From contig JAEUWP010000335.1 in NCBI GenBank assembly GCA_018524725.1, positions 1 through 64,000 of the forward strand: 64,000 nt of DNA. Reading direction: 5' to 3'. The notes under the pieces were generated by a model that worked only from the letters and a program-made list of their open reading frames with translations, made no database searches and was not told the DNA's origin. Positions 9,478 through 21,773 of the stretch are shown here, piece by piece. Position 1 is the stretch's first letter. Each line of letters opens with the position of its first letter. This stretch comes from Podaxis mareebaensis. Lineage: Eukaryota; Basidiomycota; Agaricomycetes; Agaricales; Agaricaceae. Both the position numbers and the translations under genes were made by a program.

Positions 9478-12032
9478 ATGCGATGCTTTCTCCGTTTGCC
9501 TCGTCTTCTGCATCAACCATATGTAACCCAGGCAGCCACAAGTGTGGATGCCAGTGCTAATACTCTTGTCCTTCGACCCTACCAGCACGAGTGTATTCGG
9601 TCTTGCTTGGACGCTTTAGTATCGGGTTGTACCCGAATTGGCGTTTCATTGCCAACCGGTTCCGGGAAGACAACTGTCTTTTTATCTTTGTTGTCACAGA
9701 TATCCCCTCCGCCTTCGAATCCCAGTGCCACGCGATCACTTGTTGTCGTCAATAGCGTCGAGCTCGCCCGACAGGCTGCAGAGCAGGCTGCTCGGTTATT
9801 CCCTCATTGGTCCGTCGAGATTGAGCAGGGAGCGAAACATACTGCTACTGGCCTTGCTGATCTGTAGGTGACGTCGCTTTTCTTTGAGACCAAATACTGA
9901 CTCCGCCTAAGTACTGTAGCAACCTACCAGACATTAGTTAGAGCTGAACGAGTCAGAAAGTTTGATCCTTTTCTGCTGAAGGCTATCATCATCGACGAAG
10001 CACATCACTCTGCTGCCCCCTCGTACGCTTCCAGACTATCTACGTGTATGTTTCTACGGCTCACTTGTTTTCAGTTACCGTAAACTCTTGTCTCAATTTG
10101 ATCCAAACATCCTCCATCCTGACCGTACAATTCAACCTCCCGCTTTGCCTCACTCTATTCCCATAATCGGGTTTTCTGCTACCTTCAGTCGCCATGATGG
10201 TTTGGCTCTCGGATCCGTTTTTGAGCGAATCGTTTATCACCGCGACTTCCTGGATATGATAAGGGACCAGTGGTATGTGGGACATCTTTTTTCAGTCACA
10301 ACGAAGTTCACATGTTTACATTCAGGCTTTGTGATATCCGGTTCACCACCGTCAAAGCGAGTTTCAACCTTGATCAGGTTGCGTTGAACCCGCAAACAGG
10401 CGACTTCAATCCCAATAGCCTGGTCCAGCAGGTGAATAAGGAGCCCATTAATAGGCTAGTTGTCAAGAGTTGGATCGACCGTGCCGGTAGGCTTTATTTA
10501 ATACTAGCCGCTTATTCTTTCAATGACCGTGGTTTCAGCGGATCGCAAATCCACTCTCGTCTTTTGCGTCAACATTGATCACGTCCGTGCTTTGACAGCA
10601 ACCTTCAGGAGGTTCGGTATTGACGCGCGATACGTCGATTCACAAACAAATAATACCGAACGCAAGATCCTCATCTCACAGTTTAGAGAAGGATTATTCC
10701 CCGTACTGGTCAATTGTGGTTCGTCAACTTCGTGGCCAACTGCACCATTCCCACTGAGACTCGAGTTCATGACCAGCCATCTTGACGGAGGGTGCTGATA
10801 TACCCAACATAGACTGTGTAGTGTTAGCAAGGCCTACTCGGTCACCAAACGTTTATGCTCAGATGGTATGATATACTTAAACTTTGTCTGGAGATCGTGC
10901 TCCGACCACTTCACCAGATTGGCCGCGGAATGCGCCTTTCCCCTTCGACCGGGAAGACAGATTGCCGCATCATGGACTTTGTGGATGTCTCCACCAAGCT
11001 CAACGTTGTTTCGTTACCTAGTTTGTTTGGCCTAGATCCTGCCGAAATCGAGGATGAGGGTATGGCATTCATTCTCATAACCTTCGCTCCTAATGATATT
11101 CGCCGTTAGAAAATGTACGGACCCTGGAAGCAAAGTCGCAAGCCAAAACAACTCCTACTCTTGATACTGATGGCGACCTACATGATCTCGACTACATGTC
11201 CGACCCAAGATACGCAAATGCAACAATCACCTATATTGACTATGACAACCCTTTTTCATTGGTGGACAATGGCTCCGGCGCTCCAAATATGTTCAAGCTC
11301 AGCCCAAATGCGTGGGTAGGATGCGGTAATAATATCTACGTGTTGACTTGTCTCCAATTTGGAGATGTTAGAATTCAACCAAGCCAGAACGACGAAGGTA
11401 TGTTATCCTTTCCCGAGCCTATGGCTCACTCGCTAAGCTGTTATTGGTCCAGGGGAAGAGTGTTTTAGCGCATACTTCATACCCCAGCTGGATAAGAAAA
11501 TAGCCAAACAGGCTAATCTACCTTCATATATGCGCAGACGACACATCCTTAATGCGTCCACCCTTGCTGAAGCAGTCAAGGGTTGTGATACTTATGTTGC
11601 TCGCAAAGTGCTCCATGGGCCTATGGTCAAAGGGTATGGTAAACTTTCATCGTTGAAGTTCCTAATACCAAAGGTTCTTCTAGCGTTTTACGAACAGCAC
11701 GGTGGAGGTCAGATCCAGCCACTGATATTCAGAAGCAATATGTCAAATCCAGGTGGCTGAAGAGCAAATCGACCCAGAACAATGGGAAAGAAGTCTCTGA
11801 AAAGAGTATAGAGAGGATGACCAAAGGGGAGGCGGCGAATATAATCACTCGATTGAAACATGGGGCCCAGGTGGGTCAATACGCTTCTTGAAGGACACTT
11901 TGAGACTTACTCATTTCGCAGCTACGATATGAGAAAAGAGTCAAAGAGTTAACCAGGATGAAGAATACAGCTATGAACGAGCAGGCTAGGTTGGCGAAAT
12001 ATAGAGTGCAAGTCGGACCCCTCGCGAATTGA
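9478..12032 (+). CDS. IRC3: IRC3-like mitochondrial DEAD/H-box helicase
   Basis: Eleven exons: 9478-9863, 9912-10022, 10075-10272, 10326-10486, 10539-10718, 10777-10865, 10918-11059, 11110-11397, 11453-11633, 11684-11870 and 11922-12032; 677 residues. Superfamily-2 helicase; yeast Irc3 is a branch-migrating DNA helicase needed for mitochondrial DNA upkeep. Motifs in order: LRPYQ (Q-like), LPTGSGKT (I, about 58-65), IIDEAHHS (II), GFSATFSR (III), [10 protein letters not shown] (IV), [12 protein letters not shown] (V) and [11 protein letters not shown] (VI). The basic N-terminus, lacking acidic residues for about 20 positions, fits a mitochondrial presequence. The C-terminus is basic. The stop lies 43 bp from the stop of the convergent pseudouridine gene. 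Confidence 0.9.
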
Positions 12033-12075
12033 GCCCATACATTAATGTCGTACATAATTCCCATCCCTAATGTAT

Positions 12076-15000
12076 CTATATTGCCGACGACTGAAGTTTC
12101 AGAGCATCAGAGAGCAATGGCGACACAGCCAATTCACTCTGAAGGGTTAATATCGCTGCTTGTTGAGCTGTCGTGATCATTTGCTCCAAGTCCTTAGGGT
12201 TACAAAACGCCTGAGGATTCTGGGAGAGTGAGGCGAGAACTGCGCCAACAAATGAATCGCCTGCTCCAGTTACATTTGTCACTGTTTCAGCAACAAGTCC
12301 AGGGAAATGCTGAAGAACAACAATCTCCTTGTTGTTCCCTTGGGCAACAATATAACGGTTTTGAGGGTTGCTCCTCTCCCTTCCCCACGGAGATGTCGTC
12401 GCTTCATCAGGACTGATGCGCATAACGACGATTGCGCCACGTTCGCCACATTTGATGATGATGTGTTGGAAGAATGGGAGGAGGTTGACCGCCATCTGAG
12501 CAATCCCTTGATCAACCAGGAAAGACAGAGTGCCCTTGCTGACGTCAAGGTCCGTGACATTCCTCCTCGCGAGCTGCTCTAAGTCCATGCGGAAGGCTGA
12601 GCCTAGTCCCATGCTGTCAAGGCATGACCACCAATAGCCACTAGACGGAAAATTGTAGGGGTCTACTTGGATCGTATTGTAGACGCGGACCAGTTCAAGG
12701 AGGTTGGGCGAGAAGAATGCGATGGGAGGTGTTGTGATGTCAGGTTTTGTTAGTAAAGCCTCAATCGACGGGAGAATTGAAGTGGACTTGATGACTGAGG
12801 TAGGCTCACTGAAGTTGGGTCAATGGCAGGAAATGTTCTGCTACTTGGGAAAACCTACAAGAAAACTGTCGGGGGAATGAGAAGTTACAACCTTGAGGGA
12901 GGCAGAGGGAGCTCACCTTTGATGTTGTGTTTATCGCAGTAATTAACAACGCCCTTGATGGTTGCCGGAGAGAGATTCCCATCGATGGCCACGATTTTTG
13001 GAATGTGCCTTCGCAACTGGGGTATGATCTACTTCTGAATTAGTTTCAGGATATTGCCAAACGAACGTAAGGACGAACTTGGTCATCGACGAAGCCTTGG
13101 GTAATGTCCATGTCTGCCACACCTCCAACAAGATTACCAGTGCTGTCTAGCACCATATCGCAAACCGCTGTCCTTCCGTCGCTCTTCAGGAGACCGTCTG
13201 TCCTCATACCAAGTTTCTCTGTTTCTTCAACAAGAAGCTTGCCAAAACTGTCCTCGCCAACAGGTGCGAGTAATAGCGACGATGTTGGAAGCTCCTGGGC
13301 AGTCAATATACGATGGGCCGCTTCAGCCATGTTGCGTGCGACACCGCCCATGGACAAAGAAACTTTTCCGGGTGCTGTGGAATGCTTTGCTAATGTAGCG
13401 TCAGCGTCAGCGTTCGCCTGAGCCGTGATATCTACTGCCGCAGAGCCAATAACGATGAGGTCAGCAGGCGGCTTGATGAAAGTTAGTGCGCGAATAAAGT
13501 AGAGAGGCGTTCGTCATACAAGGGTGATATCCTCTGTTGCTGGAGAACTCGTGCTTGCCGCGTTGGAGGTACTATTACTTGCTGTTATGTCCTCAACCAA
13601 GGGTGGGATGAACGACGCAGAGAGGTGATCCTACAATGACAATGAGTTCCACCAATGAATCAAAGATTACCGAGTCCGTACATGGCTACTAACCAGCTTA
13701 GCATACTGAACAGCAATTTGGCCGCCTGAATATGAATGCAATGATTTGACGGTATTTTACTTATAATAATTTAAGAATACCCACCGATGTGTGCAGTATT
13801 TCTCAAGAGTGCCAGATTTGAACCCAGGGATTCTCCCTTCGTCAGTTCTGCGACCCGAGCCAAAAGCCACGGCGTTACTTCCTTTCCTCGTTGGCTCATC
13901 CCGTTGGCCACTGATTCCGCTACCGCTTGTTCAACCAACTTTTGAATAGCCTCCCCTTTTGCTTCGTATTCTTGAGGAATAGGGACTGCAAAAAGCGCAC
14001 CATTTTCTAATCCTAGCTGCTTTTGAGAATCTGCACGGTGTCGACTTAACACATGAAGAACCATAGAGCACAAAGATAAGATTCTAACGCAGTATCTTGG
14101 CCGCTCGTACGGGGTCATCAACGTTCCACGGGACCTAAATCCATAAGTTATGGTCAAGAGTAGCGGAAAGACCAGCAAGTGCTCACAGTGAAGCCACTTT
14201 TGCGAGAGAAAAAGGCCGGGAAATCACGGGTTTCTCCATAGGAGACGACGGGAACGCCCAGCGTTTCCTGGGTTAACTTTGTGAGTATGCATATATTGAA
14301 GGAAATGGCATCATGGAAGCTCACAAGATATTCCAACGTCCTGGCATCCTGTGAGTGGACCGCCAAAAGTGGAATTAGAACAACATACCTTCCAATATCG
14401 AGAATGGATTTGACACCTGCAGACACGAGTCCGACAGGACACCGCGTTAACTCATGAAGGTCAGCGGAAACGTCCATCGCTGTGGTTGCTGTTAACACTG
14501 GTGAATAGACGGTTAGAGATTCGGACTCACATGTCTCCCCTCCCCTGTGCACCCCACCTAGGCTTCAGTAGAAGCGTTAGTGCGCTTGTTGAATTCCATC
14601 ATGAAGTGGACGTACCCTCCCGTTGAAAAGACCTTTGGGATATGTGAGCGTTCAGCCCGAGAAACTAGGGATAGTGAATACACACCTTTATACCAGTCAA
14701 TGCGGAGAATATAAGTGTTGCACTACAGGTGGTACCTATTTATATCTTTTAGGGCGTACGAGATCATTTCGTATTCACATACGCACGAACCTCCATCTGC
14801 CTTCAAGGTAACAGCAGGTGCGATATCCCTTCTCGATATCTTCACTCTCTTCCTTTCGGGATCAGCAAGCCTCTCGAGCTCAGCCTTCTCCAGACCAATC
14901 TTAATTCTCCCATCTATCATTCCAATAGTTGCAGGAACCGAGCCGATCGATCGCACGATGTTTTCCAACTCAAGCCCGAGTTCTAGGTTGGTTGGATAAG

Positions 15001-15190
15001 GTAGACCATGGGTTACAACAGCGGTTTCGAGAGACACAACAGGTTTTCCGGAGGAGAGAGCATCTTCGACTTCAGGATGCACGTCAATAGGCGCGTTGGC
15101 TCGCTCGATAGCCGAGAGACGCGAGATTCGGCGCCCTATGGAGCCCCTGCAGGCCTTGTTGATGACACGTCCGTAGCGTGCCAACGACAT
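12076..15190 (-). CDS. Bifunctional pseudouridine-5'-phosphate glycosidase / PfkB-type pseudouridine kinase
   Basis: Fifteen exons: 14787-15190, 14686-14722, 14616-14632, 14531-14562, 14389-14479, 14325-14340, 14187-14267, 14089-14134, 13785-14030, 13694-13725, 13520-13630, 13079-13471, 12917-13028, 12859-12865 and 12076-12808; 785 residues. Exons of 7, 16 and 17 nt are each forced by phase and by restoring family motifs. The N-terminal half is the IndA/YeiN family ([53 protein letters not shown]). The C-terminal half is a PfkB sugar kinase ([11 protein letters not shown] near its start, [11 protein letters not shown] signature near its end). Together they would phosphorylate pseudouridine and split the product into uracil and ribose 5-phosphate. 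The order is glycosidase then kinase. The N-terminal ~25 basic residues could be a targeting peptide. Confidence 0.88.
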
Positions 15191-15386
15191 GAAGTTCGTT
15201 TCACTGATTTACCAGAATAATGGGTTAAATACCCACCCGTACAAGCATGTACAAGTAAAAACTTACCAGTAAAGGCTGCAGGACGGAAATGAGGACGAAA
15301 GTTGTCAAAAATCAGGGACACCCATCTTGGGAAAAGCCATGGAATGACGAAAGAATCACTCGGCGGCCCGCCATCTCCGGTCGAGT

Positions 15387-16064
15387 ATGTCGTTGCCTCC
15401 TGCTGCATCCGTCGAAGGCTCCCTCGAGATCCCAGAGGGTAGATGTGTTATATCATATTCGCTCAACGTCCAAGATATCATAAATTCTGTAAAAGATGAC
15501 GGGGCTGGCGCAACCGCTGTATTTATCGGTATGGAGGATTCTGCCAATGATATTTCAGATCTACTGCTAATTGTACTAAAGGAACTACACGCAACTCCTT
15601 CAAAGGTCTCCCAAAATCCTTCCGAACTATGCTCAGTATATAACAAATCTACACAGGAAAGACAGTGACACGCCTAGAGTACCAAGCATACACAAAACTG
15701 GCCCTCAAAACCATGGCTGAAATTATCCGCGACGCAAGTCATTCCATCACACGATCTGAGCATCAACCACTACCCCAGGATGACTCAAGATACGTAGCGT
15801 CTCTCATACGCTGTGTCGTCCACCATCGCATTGGCACAGTCCCAGTGGGAGAACCATCCATAGGTGCGTTCTGGCGCCGCTGAATGAAGCTTTCCAGGTT
15901 GACGGTCCATCCCAGTGATCGCCGTCTCCTCTCCACATAGAAAAGAAGCCTTCATGGCGTGTGAGAAGGTACTGGAGGATGTGAAACGAAAGGCTCAGGT
16001 GTGGAAACGGGAGTACTACGAAGGAGAGGATGAAAGCAAGGCTGAGTGGAAGGAGAATTACTGA
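15387..16064 (+). CDS. Molybdopterin synthase catalytic (large) subunit, MoaE/MOCS2B type
   Basis: Exons 15387-15528, 15582-15605, 15657-15863 and 15916-16064; 173 residues. It converts precursor Z (cyclic pyranopterin monophosphate) to molybdopterin, taking sulfur from a MoaD-type small subunit. Family blocks are intact: ATAVFIGTTRNSFKGK across two splices, RLEYQAY, RIGTVPVGEPSIVIAVSSPHR (in two exons), AFMACEKVLEDVK and the terminal WKREYYEG. The 24-nt second exon is required to keep TTRNSFKG. The small subunit is not in the window. Its stop is 79 bp from that of convergent ICE2. Confidence 0.92.
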
Positions 16065-16143
16065 AAATCCAGGTGATCGATACAGAGGGGGAAATGACAT
16101 CTAGGTCAGGTGGTGACGAAATTTTGCATGAAATGATAGCGAT

Positions 16144-17496
16144 TCAATCGATTTTCCAGTCCTTGGCAACGGCATCGTCCTCAGAACTAACAAATAGCTC
16201 CACGGACCAGATAAAGAGGGTGAAGAAGATATTCATCCATCTCCACCATATCTGGGATGAATGGTCCAGCACTACAGGTGGCAACAATAGTAAGGACCCG
16301 ACACCTGGAAGGAGAGAGAGTACGTACAGAGGAGATGAGAATATACTGTGATAAATATCAGCTGACGATAGGTCAGGAGAATGTGGGTAAGCATGGAGGT
16401 CTATAAACGTCTCAGTGACATGGCGGAAATCGGCGGCAAGAATCTTCGCTTACTGGACGGTCGGCCCACCCATCGTCAACGCCTTCTTCCGACTCCCAGG
16501 TATCAGCCCCAATGGTGGGCAAAATTCGGGATGCAAGGTGCAAGATAGTGAGGCGATATAACAACGCAATAAGAACAGGCTTCGGCAAGGTGTTTATCAC
16601 AAAGTTGAGTAGGGTTTGGAAGTGAGGATAGATATTCGGAAGTAGCGGCGCACTGTATAATGCGGAGTTGGCACGCGCTCAAGGGGGACGAAATAAACCA
16701 CGTACTAGGAAGCTATTGGGTCGGTGAAGGACTTCTGGTCAAAACCGCAGAGCCATACGTTATAGGCAAGAACCACTGCAAGACCGGATGACTCGATGAT
16801 ATTCGTCCTTCTCAAAACGAATCCAATGAACGTCAAGAACACAAATGCTGTAAGCGCAACCCCGAGGAGCGTTGACGAAAGTGGCGACGAGGCTGCATTA
16901 GGATATGACTGCCTTAATTGTGAGCACCACCTGAACCCCAAGTCGTATGACTGCACTCACTACAACAATCCACCAAGCAGAAACCACATACGCGACAGCT
17001 GCAGCCACCAAGAATACAAATTGATAGCTTTCGCCCCTATACACAAGCTTTTTCCCTTCCTGTCCCAGCTTCTGCACCACAAGTAAACTAGACAGTCCCT
17101 CCATCACGATAAACAACGGCCCAAAGAACGTTAGAGCTGTCCCCCACCAGTCCGCAGCCGTGGTGAGGTATGGATTTACGGACGACGAGAACAGATTGAA
17201 GCAGACAAGGAGTAAGAACGGGTGCATAGGTACTTGAAGAACCGAAAGCGCCTCCGACCCCCATAAGAGTATTAGAGTCCCGTGAATGAGTGCGTGGACG
17301 CATAGCAGCAACGAGAGCAGGAGAAATGCTTGTTTAGAGAGCGTCGCAAGTGTTAAGGGTAGAAATATAAGAATTTGCAGAACGGTCGATAGCCTGCAGA
17401 CCAAGTAATTGAAACATTTGCAACGACTCGTGACCAAGAATCGACAAACCTCGCCGTCCCAGCTACTGCGCTCCAGATAATCCATGGATTAAACAT
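16144..17496 (-). CDS. ICE2: ICE2-like ER membrane protein
   Basis: Six exons: 17450-17496, 16961-17393, 16706-16908, 16454-16652, 16328-16400 and 16144-16271; 360 residues. Yeast Ice2 is a polytopic ER protein that tethers cortical ER and regulates lipid-droplet use and phospholipid synthesis. The sequence is mostly transmembrane: STVLQILIFLPLTLATL near the start, several long Leu/Val-rich spans, then VFLTFIGFVLRRTNIIESSG, LLTYRQLIFITVYSHLLLLD and HSSQIWWRWMNIFFTLFIW (19 residues). The second intron starts at a strong GTGAGT inside an otherwise open frame; splicing it joins the conserved LRRTNIIESSG block in frame. Start chosen because MFNPWIIW plus the first splice gives the conserved RLSTVLQ. 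Confidence 0.86.
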
Positions 17497-17823
17497 CGAA
17501 ATAATTGAGTAGGTATTTCGTTGTCGGTAAAGATGTTTTTCTTGTGGTGTCGTCCAAGAACCCTAAGAAACGTGTTGAAGATGAACAGGTCAAGAACTCT
17601 GAAGAAGAGGCGAGGGTGCATCGCCGTCATTTCGAATTCGGCTGCAAGGGTCCCATTGAATTGTGACTGTGACGTTCATGACATGACACAACGTGGCTGG
17701 AGCAACCGGAGCATCCAGTGGGGCCTAAAGAATATTCAAAATATTATGAATTATATTATGATTATCCATACACTATGATACAAGTACCGCAAGAAACCTA
17801 ATAAACGGGTACATATAGGAAAT
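17497..17823. other. Intergenic region between ICE2 and DUG3
   Basis: Contains the ICE2 promoter and the 3' flank of DUG3 (AT-rich around 17730-17775). No gene recognised. Confidence 0.4.
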
Positions 17824-19317
17824 CTAATGGGATTCAACAATGGTTTGGCGCCTATGGGGCCCTTTGTGTGTTCCAGAGCTATCGTGAGACAGCTTACTCT
17901 GACGCGGGTTCAACAAGCCTTTCTCTTCAGCAAATTCCGTATCGCGGGTGAGCGACGCAGGATCAGACGGCGGAACATAATACTTGTCGATAATTGGAAT
18001 CTGCAACAAATTCATCTTAGGAGTAACGACAACCATATGGTTTGTCTTTATCTCCATCCAGTCGGCTAACGAAATTCGAGCGATGAGTTCAAGGACCTGA
18101 AAAGAAAGCGTACACCCACCTCTTTCAAATGTCAGCGGTTCACTAGCGATCATGATAATGTTTTCCCGTTTGTCTGATTTCGTCATTCGGTAATGACCGC
18201 CTTCCGCATACTCATTGAATTCGGTCCCGGAAGAGAACCACTAGGTTGCCCAAAATCAGTTATATTCAAGTAATGAAGGAGTTAAACATACCAAGGATGC
18301 TGCTTCGTCCTTTCGAGAAGAGATATAACGAGTGACGACCACACTCGACCCATCGGTCACGCAGAAATTCATCAAACTCGGCTCAGTGATTCCTGCGTCT
18401 TCAGCATATTTGTTCAGCGAAGCGATTGTGTCGAGCATAGCTTTCCGCAGAATGTCCGGGGTAAACGTTCGAGCATTGGGGTCAGGAAGCTAGTGTAGAA
18501 AAAATGAATGACTTGCAAAACGGAGGATAGTCCCACAAAAAAACAAACCTTGGACAGAAAGAGCGCAAAAGACCATTGAGAGTCTGTATTACCTTGAACC
18601 GTAGAGAAAATGGGGTCTGGTAGATCAGCTTGGAGGCGACGCTTAATCCGAGGGAAGTCCGCAATATTGCCATTATGCATAAACTAATACCGGAGGTCAA
18701 ACCTTCGTTCCAGCACCAGCAAGACAGACCCCACGCACCATCAAGCTCCCATAAACGAAAGGATGGCAATTATCCAAGGATAACGTTCCAGCAGTGGTCG
18801 CACGAACGTGAGCGCTAAGAATATGCACTGAGTGTGTGGTGAACAGTCAAAAGGAGGAGGTAGTACGCACAATACGAGAGGAGACTTGATCTTCACTGCT
18901 AATCGAGCAAGGTTTACATTGTTCCACGCCTAACAATCCGTGGTGTGAGCTTCATAACAATACCTCCTGCAGGACAGGAGCTTACAGGGGTCACGGATGT
19001 AAAGATGCAAGGCTGACTCCCGAGTTCTGGGTCGTAGATTGAGTCATACCAACCTAGGAGAGGGTGCACAAAGTTTAGCAAGAGAGAACGACTATTCTTA
19101 GAATACTCACCGACACCAAACCCATCACCATTCATTGGCCTCCTGGTGTCTAATCGAAGTCTTGAATCGAAAGCCTGGTTAATGATAGAATGGCATGGCC
19201 GCGTGAGAAGCTGGGAAGAATGTAGACATGAGTTCCCCGAATATTTCGTAAGAATCAAGGACAAACATGGGATAGCTGTACGGGTGATGTTCCTTTGTAT
19301 ATCACAAACCGGCACAT
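17824..19317 (-). CDS. DUG3: DUG3-like class II glutamine amidotransferase
   Basis: Nine exons: 19267-19317, 19111-19210, 18986-19053, 18871-18929, 18739-18814, 18549-18683, 18292-18489, 18120-18240 and 17824-18065; 349 residues (yeast Dug3 is 357). Dug3 works with Dug2 to degrade glutathione outside the gamma-glutamyltranspeptidase route. The N-terminus MCRFVIYKG exposes Cys2, the Ntn-hydrolase nucleophile after Met removal. NGDGFGVGWYD, FAHVRATTAGTLS, NCHPF, MFMHNGNIADF and QGNTDSQW are the amidotransferase substrate and fold motifs. The start is fixed by the need for Cys at position 2. Dug1 and Dug2 are not in the window. Confidence 0.92.
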
Positions 19318-19657
19318 TGTGGGCTGGTAGAGGTAGGATTCGAAAGACGGTCGTGTACGCTGAGGAAGGGACACGCACAAAAGAATGATTGGATTGACAC
19401 CCCCAATGCTACATATATAAATATGACAAGCCATTACGTGCTATCGCGTGAGGCAGAGACCATCCCGGATTTCAAGCGTTCCTTTCCCGATCAACAGCTA
19501 CACGCGATCAACTTCTTTAATTCCACTTCCTTTACTATACACGAATCTTCCTTTCACATTACATGGTATCTACTTGATGAGGTCCCGGCAACTGCTTGCA
19601 AAGTATGCAAAGTATGAATTACAAGGGTCTAACAAAACGGAAATAAGGCGGCTGCCT
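19318..19657. other. Intergenic region between DUG3 and the mutase gene
   Basis: DUG3 promoter and the 3' flank of the mutase gene. A TATA-like ACATATATAAATATG lies near 19411-19425, about 95-105 bp upstream of the DUG3 ATG. No gene recognised. Confidence 0.4.
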
Positions 19658-21566
19658 TCAAATGAACTCCTTAGGACGCTTCGTGGAATCGCCACCAGAT
19701 TCGTCATAAACCATTCCGGCTACACGGAAGGCAAGATCTGTAGCTGTTATCAGGAAGAGGGCACAAGACTATAAATGGAGACTCACCATCAGCTTGGGCT
19801 CGAGTTGATGCCTCGGCATAGACTCGAACTACGTCTTCTGTGCCACTGGGTCGGACAAAGGTACGCCCTCCATCATATTTGAGGACGAGCTCATCGATCC
19901 TTTGTTGAAGTGTAGCTGGACTGACTAAACGGCGCTCCGCGTCAGTAGTCACGAACAAGTTCCTGTCGGGGACAACAACTTTGACAAGTCGGTTGGGCAA
20001 ATCGGTGTACAATGAATCCCATTCAATCCCGGAGTAGGATTTGTGGGCCAAGACAACCTCAACCAAAAGCATATCAGACAAGGCGTCACCAACGGTTTGG
20101 TTTATCAACTTGGTTAAGTTAATAACGTGGTTGAGGGCAGTCTGTTGAGCCGGGGTATTCGGCTCGTGTTTCTCCAGTATCTCCTGGGTATTCCGAGAAA
20201 AGAGAACAGTTCCGTGACCATTCGCCTCAAAGTAAACGCCAATGTCGAAGCTTTCTGCAGCATGATGGAGATGTTTGACGCCAGTTGGAACGCATTTAAC
20301 TGGCAACCGCTGTGGGAGCATATGTCTGAGACGGGGAATCGAGAAAAGCGGAAGTTGGATTGCCTACCTGCGAGAGATACTTCGTTGACGCTCCGTTTGC
20401 ATAGGCAGTCTGTACAACGCCAACCCTAATGCGGCCTTGCAGACCCGATGCCTTTATGAGATCTACGATGAATGCGGCAACTAGGGTAGCAATCTTGTCG
20501 CCATCGAGCATGCGGAATTGCCTCTTCTCATCGATGTAGAAATACATGAGTCGATCTGCATCACCATCGAGGCTACAGCCTCGTTGCGTGGGAGTGAGCT
20601 TGCCGTTCAGAGAAGGTGGTAGTCGCTGCGTAGTCTTCACGTAGTCTGCACCACAAGCATGGTTAAGGACTCCGGGTGTAGTGATCGAGGTATTCTCGAG
20701 GATGAGGGGTAGGGTGTCACCGAGATAATCCCTAAGCTTCTCTGCTGCAATCGAACCCACGCCGTTTGCGCAGTCTATGAGCAAAGGACTGATTTTCGGT
20801 CTGCCTGCCTAATATCAATCAGCTCCGGCGCCAAAGCGACGCATACAATGGCAACCTACAACAAGTTTTTTGAAGGCATCAGTCATCTTGGTAAAGTAAC
20901 CGGCTTCGGTGGCCTCGCCATACTCCTTTGAATTGGTTGCTCGGACGAGGTAGTGCAGGATGGGCGTGGTTGTGATCCCTGCATCACGACCTTCGGCACC
21001 TGCGGCTCTGATCCCGTCCCGAAGGGCAGCGACTAATGATTCCCCGGTCGGTCGTGTATCACGCCCGTAAATCACTATCGCTGGCCTGGTCGTGTCAATA
21101 TTTAAGATGTCGACGATGTGTTGGATGACGTCGATAAGTTCCTCGGTCGAGCGTGCATTGGCCAGTGTAGTGGCATGAGCTTCCCAACTGGCCTCGAGCA
21201 TTTCCCCGCGTGGGTCGATGAGTTTCACACCATTATCCTGATTGCATTACTGAATATTTGCGTCAGAGGGGCACGGCGAGAAGGACGCACCTGCTCAGGG
21301 TTGTGCGATGCGGTGATCATCACACCGATGGCGTGACTGTTGTGTTTCATGCTTCGGAGGGCAGCCAAAATGCCAATACGAAATACGACTGAGTCAAGGC
21401 GATCGCCACTAGACGAACAATCATATTTCATCGGCAAAGCGGAGGGGAGATGGTCAGGGATTGCTCACAGAGTCCTGAAGCCTGCGGTTCCATATTGGTA
21501 TTGATAATAAGTCGGCTTCGGGTGTTGGTCAGAGAGTGCCGCGATATTCTGGTACGTGAAAGGCAT
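19658..21566 (-). CDS. PCM1: Phosphoacetylglucosamine mutase
   Basis: Six exons: 21469-21566, 21291-21408, 20860-21237, 20368-20808, 19787-20309 and 19658-19737; 545 residues (yeast Pcm1 is 557). It converts GlcNAc-6-phosphate to GlcNAc-1-phosphate on the way to UDP-GlcNAc, needed for chitin, N-glycans and GPI anchors. Motifs: YGTAGFR near the N-terminus, the catalytic phosphoserine loop MITASHNPEQDNGVK, the metal-binding DGDADR, YFEANGHGTVLF (GEXSGH-like sugar loop) and the terminal phosphate-binding RPSGTEDVVRVYAEA. Phases close at every splice. It lies head to head with SEC17. Confidence 0.94.
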
Positions 21567-21773
21567 GGTGTGACGACGTCGGAGATGAGGGCGTGAGAGA
21601 TGAGAGGGGATCCAGCGAGACACGCGTGCCTTGAACACCAGTCGGGAGGACGTGAAGCAGGTGGCTGGGTCAACGCCTGGTGGATGAGGTCATCTGACCA
21701 CTGCGGTAGGCCATGGCTCAGCAGGTGGCGGTGATCGACTGATCCTCCTTTCCATCCACACCGATCACCTCAA

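Noticed and set aside
16046..16351. Open plus-strand frame downstream of the molybdopterin synthase gene
   Set aside because: It overlaps, in antisense, the last ICE2 exons, whose conserved residues (HSSQIWWRWMNIFF) and splice phases are convincing.
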